Shown: positions 1-13,056, counted from the stretch's first letter. The stretch: DNA of 64,000 nt from Mytilus galloprovincialis (GCF_965363235.1 NC_134843.1:51021535-51085534), one strand, 5' to 3'. Notes: generated by a model from the sequence alone, not told the origin. Program-made: numbers and translations.

Positions 1-136
1 TGGAATTGGTTTCTTAAATAAAATTGCAGACAAAAATTATCTAACATATATTTATAATTAGAACATTTGGAGACATATGCAACTGATCATCAAGTTCTTG
101 TTTTAGACAATCCTACACACGTTACTTTATGACAGC

Positions 137-814
137 TTAATATACATCAGACAAGTCACAAATAAGGTTTTGACTATACCATACATCACATAAACCAATA
201 AGAAAAAGTTCATTCTTCATAAAATACAGCCAGTTACACTTATTATTTGGACATCTCTCTAATTCACAATACAAGTAGTTATAACAATTTTTCAATATAC
301 AGTTTGAAGTATTTCGCAATTTAAACCAATATTTGAAAATCTTACATTTTCTTGCGAAAATAAGTGGCAATCTACCTAGTTCTTGATATATCATAACATT
401 GTTAGTAGACAACTTAACACCAAGTATATTTTTACAATAGTGCATGTGGACTCTCTCTATTGCCGGGGCTTTATGTATACCCCATATTTCGCTTGCATAA
501 CTCAATAAAGAATTTATATAAGTATCAAACAGTGATAACAAAGTGACATAGTTTAAAAACATACTTTTCACATTTCTTCTTAAAGCAAACATTGCTTTTC
601 TAGCTTGTTCTGACAATTTCTGTTGTAACATATTATATTTGCCATTAAAATTTAAAAGTACACCAAGGTAGGTAAAATTATCAACAACTTCAATTTCCTT
701 ATTATCATAATACCATTTCTCATCAACATGAACTCTTCCACCTTTCCTAAACACTACAATTTTAGTTTTATCAAAATTAACACTCAATGACCATTTTGAT
801 GTAATTATACTCAT
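137..814 (-). pseudogene. LINE RT fragment, thumb and C-terminal region
   Basis: 225 codons, starting in frame just after the YADD-containing block but shifted relative to it. The start contains 'SLSVNFDKTKIVVFRKGG' and 'FTYLGVLLNFNGKYN', the typical region after the catalytic box of LINE reverse transcriptases. The rest is the C-terminal helical region. A zinc-ribbon-like LINE C-terminus of the same general kind is seen separately at 34432-34791, but the two are separate insertions. Confidence 0.8.
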
Positions 815-935
815 ATAATGTAAAATGTATCAAGCATATTTTGTAACCCCAAAACAGATTCTGAGAAAATAACCATATCATCAGCATACATAAGCAAAAA
901 TAAATTCAATTGTGTCATCTCATATGGTATGGCAT

Positions 936-1366
936 TCAATCTTTAACATATAATGAAAAAAGTATGGGAGATAACACCTCTCCCTGCATCAAGCCCAATT
1001 CATTGGTAAAGTATTCAGAATTAAAACCATCAGCACATACACAAGTAGACACATTAGTATACATAGATTTAATTACAGTTAAAAGTTTACCTTGAATACC
1101 AATTTGTGATAATTTATACCATAGCATTAGCCTTTGAACAGTATCGAATGCTTTAGTGTAATCAAGAAAACAACAATAAAGACGTTTGTTTGCTGATAGG
1201 GACTTAAAAATTACAGAAATTAGGGCAAATATTGCATCTACAGTTCCAAAACCTGGGCGAAAGCCGAACTGGGAGTCAGTAATGACATCAAAAGAATCGG
1301 ACCAGTCCATCAAACGTTGATTTGTTTCACCATATAGATTTTTAATAGCATGAAAGAAATTATTCA
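936..1366 (-). pseudogene. LINE RT fragment, fingers and palm
   Basis: The open frame extends beyond its first ATG (1313) up to a stop near 1366. It encodes the RT fingers and palm: 'QFGFRPGFGTVDAIFAL', then motif A 'CCFLDYTKAFD' and motif B 'GLMQGEVLSPILFS'. The frame ends at 936 by a shift of one base. The catalytic YADD box follows at once in another frame. This is a non-LTR retrotransposon polyprotein fragment (a family assignment from motifs only) and cannot be functional as it stands. Confidence 0.85.
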
Positions 1367-1647
1367 GTCATTGTTTAGAAATAAAATTTCGCAATGGTAC
1401 CATATTATTTTATTTTGTTTATATTGACGCAGTACAGTGCAGTACTAAAAGCCGAAATCAAAATAAAAAATTAAATCCAAAAACTTACCAAAAATAAAGA
1501 AGTAAATGACGTGTGAGGTGAACATCGCTCACTTTAATCAGTTGTCATTTAATAGAATGCGATAAAATCAGCAAAAACAAGTTAAAAGGTAACAGGTAAA
1601 GTGATTTTTGATCAACTTATGTTTTACATCCCGGTAGAACCAAATAA

Positions 1648-1768
1648 GTAATAGTTATCCCACAAAGACGCGGTGTGTCAGTGTAAGATCACCCCGTGTC
1701 CGTAGGCCAGAGGGTGATCTACCACTCAGACTTGGTCTGAGTCAAGTCTGAGTGGGATAATTATTTTA
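1648..1768. mobile_element. Short TIR element (MITE-like)
   Basis: The ends are 'taatagttatcccac' and 'gtgggataattattt', imperfect inverted repeats. The interior has the inverted pair 'gatcacccc' / 'gggtgatc' and a second palindrome around 'cagacttggtctgagtcaag'. A related element is at 18345-18432. It is non-coding. Confidence 0.55.
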
Positions 1769-2427
1769 CATCCCAGCTCTTTTAGATTAGACGAAAAAAC
1801 ATTTACAATTCATAAAATCTAGTTTAGAACACCACACAACCATTATAATATACTTTATATATTCCTATATGATGTATACTTGTACCCTTTATGACCCCCC
1901 CGAACACGATGCGTAGATATAAAATAATGTCAACTCGCCCCACTTGCCTATCGGCCCACACTATATCGCCACTTTATAAAAAAAAATCGCCCCACTTTTG
2001 AAAAAGTGTAAAATCAAATTGAACAATCAGTCTGACAACTCACTCATTAACGAAAAAGGTTTAAACCCCACTGAGTAAAGGTGCCAACTGACCCCACTTA
2101 TTAAAAGATCTTGCTTCCTTTAAGTATGTTAAATTACAGTGAGTTCGTAACCAGTCGTCCTGGTGTAGTGGTTTGTGTCGTGGATTGATATGCTAAAGGT
2201 CTCGAGTTCGAATACCAGCATATACACTGGATTTTTTCTACGTAAATTTTCTTTATAGTCTTGTCCGTATAATTAATTATAAGTTTTATAGTGGATTTGA
2301 CATTACCGCCAAAATGTTAGAGAACAAAGGAAAGCACGCATAACAAAGAAACTCAAACTGGGGTGATCTGGCAGGGACGATCCGGCTCAGATCACCCCTT
2401 TTGGAACAAAGGAGCTGGGGTGTAATT
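1764..2427 (+). mobile_element. TIR unit with an internal tRNA-like promoter, copy 1
   Basis: Bounded by 'ttacatcccagctc' and 'gagctggggtgtaa', which are inverted repeats of each other. A tRNA-like stretch at 2155-2222 has A-box-like 'tggtgtagtgg' and B-box-like 'ggtctcgagttcgaatacc'. Several 'cgccccac' blocks lie at 1930-2000. A second unit follows directly, 661 bp downstream. This is a non-coding MITE or SINE composite. Confidence 0.65.
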
Positions 2428-3081
2428 TACATCCCAGCTGTTTTAGATTAGACGAAAAACCATTTACTATTCATAAAATCTAGTCTAGAATGACACATAA
2501 CCATTTTAATATACTTTATATATTACTATATAATGTATACCCTTTATGACCCCCGAACACGATGAGTAGATATCAAACCGTGAATGTCAACTCGCCCCAC
2601 TTGACAATCGGCCCATTCTATATCGCCACTTTATAAAAAATTCGCCCCACACTTGTTCCCGACTCGCCCCACTGTTGAAAAAGTGTAGAATCAAATTGAA
2701 CAATCAGTCTGACATCAGTCTTATTAACGAAAAAGGTTTAAACCCCACTGAATAAAGGTCTGCCAACTTGCCCCACTTATAAAAAGATATTGCTCCCTGT
2801 AAGTATGTTAAATTACACTTAGTTCGTATCCAGTCGTCCTGGTAAGTGTCGTGGCTTGATATGCTAAAGGTGTTGAGTTCGAATCCCAGCATATACACTG
2901 GATTTTTTCTCCGTGAATTTTGGTAGATAGTCTTTTCCGTATAATTATTTATAAGTTTTATAGTGGATTTGACATTCCCGCCAAAATGTTAAAGAACAAA
3001 GGAAAGCATGCATAACAAAGAAACTCAAACTGGGTTGATCAGGTAGAGTCGACCCCTGTTTAAAGGAGCTGGGATGTAATG
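2424..3081 (+). mobile_element. TIR unit with an internal tRNA-like promoter, copy 2
   Basis: Tandem copy of 1764-2427 with the same ends ('ttacatcccagct' and 'agctgggatgtaa') and the same tRNA-like segment at about 2828-2897. Its A-box region is damaged by a short deletion. The two units share the 'ttaca' junction. Confidence 0.65.
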
Positions 3082-3832
3082 AATAATACAATTTGTACTA
3101 AATAAATCAATGTTAATAGATTAATGATGATCAATAGAAATATGTCATAAGAGTCTCAGTTGCAAACAATAACACACATGACGTAGCATACACAAAGCAT
3201 TAACAGCAAATTCCGAAACACATTATTGCGTCTAACATGTGCACATACCTTATACTTATACAAAGTGATACGCATCAAATCTATTATCAAAAGAAACACA
3301 CGTTTTTTGTTTTTTGAATAATACTCCTCTCAGCATTTACCAATGTAAAGGCTGGACTAAAGTAAATCATTTATAGATTGCTTTTTGTTCTTTCGTTCCA
3401 ATTTGTTATACCCATGATTTCGCAGACACACGTAATTGATGATTAATTTGCTACTGTTTTACGGCTAATCAAATAAAAGGACTATATCGCAGCGAAAGTT
3501 TTTTTTTATAAATATGTTCATAAGAAAATCAGAAAACATGAGTTTTCAAGTTATTCAAACTATTGTAGCTTTAGTCTTAGATATATGATTATTTTAAAAG
3601 TTGTTTTTTTGTTTTGAACTAGCTGTCAGTCAACTACGAGTACTCTCAGATCTGTGCCTAATGTCTTTTTGTTATTGGGATGTACAAGTACCCGGCCACA
3701 TTTACTTGTATTTTTGTTAATCTAATGAGCCTTTTTTAACTCATTTTTAAAGTTCGTTCTTATGTTGTACTGTTATACCACTGTCCCTGGTTAGGGGAGG
3801 ATTGTGATCCCGCTAACATATTTAACCCCGCC

Positions 3833-4134
3833 ACATTATGTATGTATGTACCTGTCCCATGTCAGGAGCCTGTAATTCAGTGGTTGTCGTTTGTTTATGT
3901 GTTACATATATGTTTTTCGTTAATTCTTTGTACATAAATAAGGCCGTTAGTTTTCTCGTTTGACTAGTTAAAATACATCGTCATTTCGAGGCCCTTTATA
4001 GCTGACTATGCAGTATGGGCTTTGCTCATTGTTGAAGGCCGTACGCTGACCTATAGTTGTTAATTTCTGTGTCATTTTTTGATCTCGTGTGGAGAGTTGT
4101 ATCATTGGTAATCTTACCACATCTTCTTTTTTTA
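3833..4134 (-). repeat. Mussel interspersed repeat ('ggtatgattgccaatgaga' family)
   Basis: On the minus strand it runs from near 'gatgtggtaag' to 'cctgacatgggacaggtaca'. Near-identical copies are at 8648-8922 and 49724-50010, with partial copies elsewhere. Open frames here are antisense shadows. It is a non-coding, probably non-autonomous element. Confidence 0.75.
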
Positions 4135-7100
4135 TATTAATCATGTCGAATATTGACAAAATATTCATTGAGCTAGTAAACAAATTATTTAGAGCCAGCT
4201 GAGGACCCCTTCCGGGGTCGGGATTTTCTTGGCTGCTTTTAAGACCCATTGGTGGCCTTCGGCTGTTGTCTGCTCTTTGGTCGAATAGTTGTCTATTTGA
4301 CATATTCCCCATTTCGATTCTCAATTTTATATAGGCTTGTTCTTCGTTTTTGTTAAATGGGACAAATATCGATATCGTCCCTAGGAAACAAACTATTAGA
4401 AAAACCAAGAAGTGCGATAGTTTGTCGATACCGACCGTGTAAGTGCTTTATGGCCAGTGAAATTAGGTTAAACCCCCCATTATCGATTATGCCAATACGA
4501 CTAGTTTGAAATTTCAGTCGAATTTGACTATTTTGTACAGTTTCAAGAGACAAAATGAAACCTTGTATTGTACATTTACCTCTAGTATCTTACAGCCATA
4601 CATTTTGAAATAAGTTGTAAAAAGTAGGTTCATATAGTATGTTTTGTGACATTTTTAAAGCAGATGTCTTGATTCCTGAACCGTTTTTTTACTCTCTAAT
4701 TTCTAAATTTGTATATGACTTTAGTTTATGTTTGCATTTTCATTATTATTCACTTATAAACCGTAAAACATTTGTGAATTAAAAAATTGCAGATAAAAAA
4801 ATCAAAATCATATTTATAAATAGAAAACAGTAATTATTATTATATGGATATTTGTATTCACATCAGGGGCCTGTTTATCGAATTATACTTAATAGATCTT
4901 AATATAATTAGGACATTATCAAAGATAATCTTTGGATGTATCTTTGTCCTAAGTGCGTTTATCAAACATGTCGTGACTAAGGAAAAATCGTAGGAATCGT
5001 CGTAACTGTATACAACCTAAATAGTTGTCTTAAGGATGTACTTAGGTGAGGTTTAAGAATTTGTGTCAGATATTCGGACTCCTTTGGGGTTTCCCCTGCT
5101 GTACACTGTGAAATATTTTACCCCATAACACCCATTTGTCTTTTCATATAAAAGTCATTCATCAAAATTTAAGCATATTCTTGATTTTCTTTCTTTTGAT
5201 TTGAGACCCAAATAATACCAATGCAAATATAAGGTAAAGTCCGAGTCAGCTTTTTCCCGTCATATTTTAAAAATCAAATATCTCGAAAAGAGCCCCATGA
5301 CCTATCTATATATTTAGCTTATTTTGATCCTTATCTAAAGATTTTCCGGGTTATAGTATTAATTTTCAATTCGTAATTTATTTAATTTCACCAAAGTACA
5401 TTTTTAAGATGTTCTTATGATGGTTCTTAATTTAGGATTTATTTTATGTTGTCTAATTCGTAAATACGAATTCCACCTATGTCTACCTGTACCTTTTTCC
5501 AAATATTATTCTATTTTTACTTATTAAATGTGTTTTTGCTCCTATCTTAAAGGTACATGCACAAAAAGTTTATGTATGACACACCGCTATTCGTTTTTTC
5601 CATGTGGAATAAATTAAGAGTTAACAGGCATTGTATACATATAAAGCAAGTACAATTATTATACATCGGTTAAAAATTAAAATTTTCATAAATATTATAA
5701 TAACACATGGATATTTTACTTCATTTAGTATTCTTGTAAAAAAAATATTTCACATAATTCAAATATGTTATTGCATCTTTTCACCGCATTTATACACGCT
5801 TGTGATCGTCTATAATTTACCAATATCTTAATGTATTTGATAAAACTATAAATCAAAATAGTTTTTGGTGCTTTGGAATTTTTCTTTTATTGTATTGGAA
5901 ATTAAGTTAATATGTTTGTTTCACATGTACCTTGATGTGTGTTCAACAGTCAACATGGTCATATGCTATTTCTGGCTATAAATAAAATTTTTGTAAGACA
6001 TAAGTTTTGAATTGTTTTATTGTGTCATGATATCAATCATAAGTACCTGTATAAATGTTAAATTATACATATTAAAGTGTCGTTGTAAAAAAGTACTTCT
6101 AAACGATTTATTTGTGATTGTTAAATGTTTATTGTCTCGTGTTGATTGCTTTCGTAAAATGAAATAAAGTTTTAAATTGTAGTACAATTCAAATTATTTT
6201 CTTTTATAGAAAACCCCCAAAAATATATATCTTTCTGTGTGCTAATGTTTTTTGTAATAGCCTCTCAATATTTTTTTGTAGATACTATCTTTGGTAGAAC
6301 CCCGAACAATTGCCGTATACAAAATGTATCATTAATACTTTTATTAAGGACCGACCGCTTATTTGTAGGTTGTTTTAAACTATGCTGAAAGCATTCGATA
6401 CATGTAGGATATCTTAATCGAAAACCAATAAAAATTCGAAATACTATTTAATAAAAGATGAATGCGACAGTTTTAAAGGTAACATTTTCTTCAATTACGA
6501 TATATTAGAATGCAATTATTTTCAATCTCGTTCAAATATAATGTATAAAAAGTGTTTTCTGATCTTTGGTCGGGTAATTGTCTCTTTGACACATTCCCCA
6601 TTTCAATTCTCAATTTTATTTAAACAAAAAAATCAAGCAACGAAGAAAGTTAGTTTCGGACAAAAAATATTCTATAAACATACTCTAAAATGGTAGGAAT
6701 GTAGTTTGCTGGACACAATACCTAAATTCACTCTTAGTTGTACAGGTCCACATTAGCATGAAAGTTCTATAATACTTTTTTTCAGAGAAGATATGTCTAA
6801 AATGTAGGTGTACAGTACTATGTTTAAAACATTTTCTGAAATTATCTGTATAATGTATTTCCTACATGTAATTAAGATCACTTCAGCTTAAAAATTAAAG
6901 ATAAATATATACGACAATTTATTTGATTTCATTATTTTATCCGAATTGTTCAAAGGAAAACAACTCTGATCATCTATACATTTTATGTTAAAATTGTTTC
7001 TTTTTGAATAAGTGTATGAAACCAAAATGCAATAAATAGATTTAACGTGTGTTTTCAATATGAAATTGCTAATGATAACATTTTACACTGGTAAAATGTT

Positions 7101-8647
7101 ATCATAAGCAATTGGACTCACCAGGTAATATATATATCACATATAAGTTAACAGAGTTAACAGACCAAACAGTAGAATTATTTTTTCACATTTAGGTTAA
7201 GAGGAATACAACGTGAAACCGAATGAAATAAAATTGTATCGAAGCTGTTAAAACTAAAACTAAAATGAAATGAAATGAAATGATAGCTGTTGAGGTACCA
7301 GCCTTCAAAATTTTATTTTTAATAAATTTTAATTAGAAAAATACATTGCAAAGGTTAAAATGTAGGATTTTGCACTTTTAATTTTATTGATATAAAAAAA
7401 TAATCGACAATAATAATTGTTCGCGTTGTGAACCCCTTGGTCCATCCAACGAAATAATCATTGTTCAATATAGCGTTTTTGATGGACTCGTTATTGCTCT
7501 ACAAATAAAGTTGGACCATCCGTCAAAATACCAATTAAACCTTGTTCACGGCCGTTTTGTTCTTTATCGACAGTTTTACGAGACGTGTATGTCCAATTGG
7601 TTGTGAAGCTTGCGCGATGGGCTACAACACTTATTGATACCTTAAAAGCAGAGGCGCTATGATACAGGGGCCGTGTCAACGAAGCTGTCCTAGGACTAGG
7701 ACATGTCTTAGGATGGTCTTAGGACACGTCTTAGTCCTAAGTCAGGTTAACGAAAGTCTCCTATAATATGATATGTCCTAAATTTTGTCCTAAAGTTAGG
7801 ATGTACAAATAGGTGTCTTAGGATAGTCCTAACGGTTACAATGTCCCAAAACGTAATAAAAACAACAAATATGACATATTAACCTCAATACTAAAAATAC
7901 TAACACATTATTAAACTATCATACTGTTATTAGAATTAAATTAATAAAAAACAATTTATTTTTTTGATATTTGTTAAAAATTCAATTTTATTATATTGAA
8001 TTATTTCGTGCTGCCTTTCTTGAAGCCTAACAAAATACTATCACCATAAGCAACATTTTAAGACTTAGTCTAACCAAAACGGTACAATATCAATTTAAAT
8101 ATGGGAAACAAATAACTTCTTTTTTTTTTTTTTAACTAATTCTGATTCGTTACATGTAAGGAAATCGAGTGGACCTAAAGACAAAACAAGTTTATGTTCT
8201 AAAATTGCAGCACAAATATCGCATTTAACACAGTTTTTTGACTATTTACTTTTTGTTTTCGTATTAAATTCATTTATATATTTTATCATATCTTACAAGT
8301 GTGGACACATATGAGTGTGGATAGTATGTTTGGATGTTTGACAGTGTTTTATGACAAAAGGAGTTCAATGTTTTTCCTATATGGTGTTATTAGTTGTGTT
8401 GCACGATGAAAACTAATCTGAGCATTAGGAGTGTTGTTTATTTATTATTTAGTTTTTATGTTCAAGACGGGCATGGAAGAGACATTAATTGCATTAGTTA
8501 CCAAATGATTATGATAGAATATGTTCCACATCTTTGATTTTGGATACATTTTGTAGCTAGGAGAGCAACACATAATACATTTTTCTAGGTTAATTTTTTC
8601 ATGTGTTTTTTTTTCTAAATGGGAGATGATATCTAGATTTGAGAACA

Positions 8648-8922
8648 TGATATAAGGAGCCTGTAATTCAGTGGTTGTCGTTTGTTTATGTGTTACATAT
8701 TCGTTTTCATTTATTTTTTGTACATAAATAAGGCTGTTAGTCTTCCCGTTTAAATTGTTTTACATTGTCATTTCAGGGCCTTTTATTGATGATTATGCGG
8801 AATTGGCTTTGCTCATTGTTGATGGCCTTACGGTGACCTGTAGTTGTTAATTTATGTGTCATTTTGGTCTCTTGTAGAGAATTATCTCATTGGCAATCAT
8901 ACCACATCTTTTTTTTATATGT
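8648..8922 (-). repeat. Mussel interspersed repeat ('ggtatgattgccaatgaga' family)
   Basis: Full-type copy. On the plus strand it shows 'aggagcctgtaattcagtgg' at its start and ends at 'ggcaatcataccacatc'. It is the same family as 3833-4134 and 49724-50010, and it is non-coding. Confidence 0.75.
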
Positions 8923-9659
8923 ATTTGCTTACTATTTGTATGGTTTTATTTATATTACTTTGTGGACGATCGTCAGTATCATTAGTAAAAAAAATTGTTA
9001 AAAGGTCGAATTGTTCCTCAGATTAGAATACATTTATTGGTTTTTAGTAATGACAATTCCTGACAAGATGCTAGGGGCTAGATGAGCTAGGAAGTAAACT
9101 TCTGTGCTGATTTTTATCAATTATTTGATAATATTTCCTCCAAAGCTGGTCGAAGCAAAAAAAAATGACAAATATGAAAATGATTTCACCAAAAGAACTT
9201 TTTTGAGCATGCTTCAAAGACTCAAAACTGCTCCAAAAGTAATCTAAAAGAATTTCAAGCATGTCAAGTGGATATTATCAACATCTACTTAATTAGTCTT
9301 AATATGTCTAAATATCTAAAAAGTTATAGTATACAAAAGGTATTGCAAAATTATTCTCTTTTCATTTTTGTTTGTTATATAGATACAAATATAAGTGATA
9401 CATGTACCACAGTATTTGTTGTGGTATGAAAGTGTAGTAATTAACATTTACTGTTACAATGTTAATTCACACAAATTTATTAGAATAAACAATTGAATGA
9501 AAAATGTTGAACATGTACAATGAAACATAGTTTTAGAAATCAATTAGGCCAGATAGGCCTTATAATTTTTTTTAAACATAATCGAATGACCATTTACACT
9601 CAGGACCAAGTCATCAGTAGGCAGTACAGATGTATTAAAACAACCTAGCATCATATTGC

Positions 9660-9895
9660 TAGTAGCGGGAGTAGCATGGGGTGGCTTCTAGCTTTCCAAA
9701 GGGCTGCCCACTCCTGTCAAGCTTTAATGATTTCCTATATAATCAACTAAATTTTTCCCACCAATAGGAGGATCTAGGGGGCAGACCCCCCCCCTTTTTT
9801 GTTGGAAAAATTTTGTTGATTATATAGGGAATCACTGAAGCATGACTGGAGTGGGCCCCACCTTATGAAAAGTTCTGGATCCGCCACTGCCACCC
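9660..9895. repeat. MITE-like repeat with a 'ggatccgccactg' end
   Basis: The right end reads 'tctggatccgccactg'. The inner part is an inverted repeat: 'tgatttcctatataatcaac' (about 9729) against 'gttgattatatagggaatca' (about 9813). It is the same family type as 15790-16563, and it is non-coding. Confidence 0.6.
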
Positions 9896-10779
9896 CCTGG
9901 GTCTGTCTATGCATCTGTTTATGGTTCTGCGTAATAGTACCAATACTGGTTTTTTTTTCACCTTCCTTACTTGGCCCTAGACGGTTGCTTATCTGGTTAA
10001 GGTTCTATCACTAGCTTTTTTTAGACTAGAGATTTCATGCGTACAAATTAAACCGGAACTCAAACGCATGTACTACAGACGAAAAGAGACAAAAAAAATT
10101 ATATAATAACCTTGAGTTTACTTCAACTACTGATATGCAAACCAAAAAACAGACACAAAAATATCATAAAATAGCGATTGAAAGATTGATTGCACTTTGA
10201 ATGTATATTTCAGACTGAGACACGTGTTACATGAGGAGCTGGTTTGTTTACAAATAATAATGTCACGTGATCACTCACTGACGTCACAATTTGCATCGAT
10301 CTTGCAGTACACTAGACAGTTCGCTCAAACAGTACCCATTATCATGCAACGCAAATGTGATTGGTTATCAAATAATACAGAAATAATGCATGTACAGTTT
10401 TAGAAGAAATTAGTTCATCAAATAGATTAGATTTTCACTTTTGACACGAAAATATTGAGATAAATGGGATTAAACTGACCGTCAAATATGTCCAGAGAAG
10501 CACATCTGGAGAACTTTAACATAAATAAGCCATACTTACCAAAATTACTCTATATTAATAAACCCTATGTCAGTGAAATTTCACAATGATTACGATAAAC
10601 AATTTTGATACTGACGATGATGCTGGTCACGGTTAAATTGGCGCAAAAAATATTCTTACTCCTATTGCTTTACGTAATAAAGTTTGTATAGAATTGAATT
10701 TGACTGAAGTTCGGCATACAAAAAAAACGTGGATATGCAGAAGCATGACAATATATTACTGATAAAGTGTGTATATATT

Positions 10780-11368
10780 TGTGCTGTTTCTAGGATAAAC
10801 AACCAGATAACCAACAAGAATTTTATTTGCACAACTTTAATCATATAAGGCACCGACAAGACATCAAATGGGTGCGTAGTGCATCATTCTAGTATAAGGT
10901 AAAAACTGAAAAGAAAAAATAAACAACCTTTACAATCTGATCAAAACATCATAAAAGCATTCATAAAATGTTTCTCTGCTCAAAATTACAATGAAAATGA
11001 CAAAAAATAAAATATTGATCAAAAGTGTCCCGAATGGCGTGCCATACATACCAAAAGAAGTGACGAATACATAAATGTCACGAATGGCGTTCCATAGATT
11101 TACAATTTGCCAGGAGTTTCATACACATTTCACAACTCAAAAATTTAACTTTACAATAGGAATATCAAATAAAAATCATTTACGGGGGTAGAATAAAAAA
11201 TGATAGACAATATTATCAATATAAAAAACTTACCACGTTACGAGACAGTGAGGAAATAACAAGAAATAGTGGTCAAAATGCTTTCAAAACAATGCAGGAA
11301 GTGAAGAGATGTTACAAAAAATAGAGTCATATACGGAACATAAATGCCGGAATTCCGGATACAGAACA
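10780..11368 (-). repeat. BEL/Pao 3' LTR
   Basis: 589 bp. On the element strand it begins TGTTCTG and ends GCACA, obeying the TG...CA rule. It is 98.8 percent identical to 14056-14644. Confidence 0.95.
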
Positions 11369-11429
11369 CTCCCCGTCTGATATACACAGATATCACTTAA
11401 TAAAACCATAACAAACACATATGAGTGAT

Positions 11430-11540
11430 CTGCCATCTCTTTCAAATGGTTATGTCTGATAGCAATATCTGGTGTGGGTATTTCCTCTCTATTATGCGGA
11501 AGATTACCACATTCTATCAATGTGGGTAATTCCAACTGAA
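11430..11540 (-). pseudogene. BEL/Pao pol linker remnant
   Basis: On the minus strand it reads 'ELPTLIECGNLPHNREEIP' then 'TPDIAIRHNHLKEMA', a stretch typical of the BEL/Pao region after the protease. After this the sequence has no RT or integrase and passes within about 80 bases into the 3' LTR. This marks the left edge of the internal deletion. Confidence 0.7.
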
Positions 11541-11696
11541 CTTGTCCATCTAATGATTCAACTACAAAGCCCTACGTCCTGACATTTTCACGCGTCCTGA
11601 GCAGGAAGATAACACATATTCTTCTGATGTACCATGCACTCCAAAAGTGTCAAAAAAAAAAAATGGTGATGCCAATGAGTGATTACTCTGGTCGTC

Positions 11697-12245
11697 TTAT
11701 ATAACATAAAGTTTCAAGTTCTCATAATGTCCATGTTGTCCAGGTCTAAAAACTCTCACTGGCAAGATTTTTGCGCATGATCTACTATGAAATGATGTCC
11801 CACAAATTTCTGTGCACTTAGTTTCTATTTCTTCCTCCCCGCCGTGGACAGGCAAACTTGATTCATTATTATTCTGATCTATAGAGTCGTTAGACGTGTT
11901 AGAGCGATTTATATGTAATGCTCCAGGGTGGCGGTCACTGCCACATTCACTACAACTAATTGCGCTAGTACATGTTCGTTTTACATGTTTTGTCGATTCA
12001 CAACAACCGTAACAAATTCTATTATCATTGATAAACTTCATACGTGTTTGGAAAGGTTTTGCTTTGAATGCTCTACACTCGTTTAACGAGTGTCCAGTAT
12101 TATGCAAAAGACATTGTTTTTGTAAGTCAAGGTCACTACTAGAAACTTCGGTTTTGTGAACTGAAATAGCTGTCTTATACATGTATGCTGGTGATTTGGC
12201 TGTTGTGTTTGAGTTTTTAGGTTGATTAATCATTTGTCTGGTCAT
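11697..12245 (-). pseudogene. BEL/Pao zinc knuckles and start of protease
   Basis: The Cys/His clusters 'CLLHNTGHSLNEC', 'CYGCCESTKHVKRTC' and 'CSECGSDRHPGALH' are in the order usual for BEL/Pao gag-pol. After a spacer comes 'CAKILPVRVFRPGQHGHYE', the lead-in to the aspartic protease (peptidase A17-like) region. The frame stops at TAA right before 'DDQSN', the likely active-site region, and decayed protease-linked sequence continues to about 11430. Pol beyond that is deleted. Confidence 0.85.
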
Positions 12246-12918
12246 ACGCCAAACTAGGGTTGTTTCTTATTTGGCTTAATTCACGAATAAACTTCACAAA
12301 AAATGTAAATGGTGGAAAGGTTACTTGTTTTTCTCTTTTGTATTGAGATGCTTTATTTGTCCATTTTTCTTGAATGTTGTAGGGAAGTTTATTCAATATA
12401 GGGAGAACTCCTGACGAGGAGTCAAAATACGCTAAAAGTGAATAATACTTGGAATCTTCCTTAATGGATTCAATTTCAGAAAGAATGTCTACTAACTCAT
12501 ACAGTTCTTTGTTGTCTTTCTGTGTCAATTTCGGAAAATTGTTTAATTTGGCAATTAATGAGGCTTCAACTGACTCTGGAGAACCGTAACGTTCATCTAA
12601 GCGTTCCCATAAACGTTGTAATCCTTTCGTTGGATCATGAATATTTGATGCTCTAATACTGTTTGCATGGCGTGTAGATTCAGGACCTAACCATTTCACC
12701 ATAAGATCTAACTCTTCCATCGCTGTAACGGAAAGTTCACTTAATATGTTTTTGAAACTAGCCTTCCATACCGCATACATTTCAGGTTTATCACTGTACG
12801 TAGTTAATCTTGATAACAGCAAATCTTTCTTTAGAAGAAATCGTGTGAGATCTGTAGCAATATTCTGATGTGTGCTTATATCAGGATGAAACTGAGGTGT
12901 GTTCTGATGTGTCTTCAT
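12226..12918 (-). pseudogene. BEL/Pao gag, DUF1759-type capsid part
   Basis: 230 codons. It has the DUF1759-like pattern: 'RLTTYSDKPEMYAVWKASFK', then 'GLQRLWERLDERYGSPE' and 'KLNNFPKLTQKDNKELYELV'. This is the capsid-like region of BEL/Pao elements. It is in a different frame from both the upstream coiled-coil part (frame lost in the 38-bp repeat unit) and the downstream zinc-knuckle part (overlap at 12226-12245). Confidence 0.85.
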
Positions 12919-13056
12919 ATCAGGATAATATTGAGGTGCGTTCTGATAATGCTTATATCAGGATGAGATTGAGGTGCGTTCTGATGTGTGCTCATGACAG
13001 GTTGAATTTGAAGTGCGCTCTGACGTGTGCTTATGTCAGGTTGAAATTTAGGTGCA
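12862..13056 (-). repeat. 39-bp tandem repeat inside gag (5 units)
   Basis: Five head-to-tail units of 39, 39, 38, 39 and 39 bp, each beginning 'ctgatgtgtgctt' or close to it on the plus strand. 39 bp is 13 codons, and the units encode variants of 'NAPQSHPDISTHQ' on the minus strand. The 38-bp unit shifts the frame and separates the coiled-coil part of gag from the capsid part. Confidence 0.85.

Larger units (their letters stand above)
1..1370 (-). mobile_element. Decayed LINE (non-LTR retrotransposon), RT region
   Basis: A minus-strand reverse-transcriptase region broken over several frames. From 1370 down it shows the RT motifs: a GFRP-type block, 'FLDYTKAFDTV' (motif A type) and 'GEVLSPILFSLYV' (motif B type). 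The catalytic YADD box ('LLMYADDMVIF') lies near 865-890 between two open frames, and the thumb and C-terminal part follows at 814-137. The homology starts abruptly at about 1370, which suggests 5' truncation. It runs off the window at position 1, where broken reading continues. At least two frameshifts separate the blocks, so this is a dead copy. Confidence 0.85.

Noticed and set aside
3968..4408. 146-codon minus-strand frame
   Set aside because: Spans two mussel interspersed repeats that recur at other sites; not a gene.
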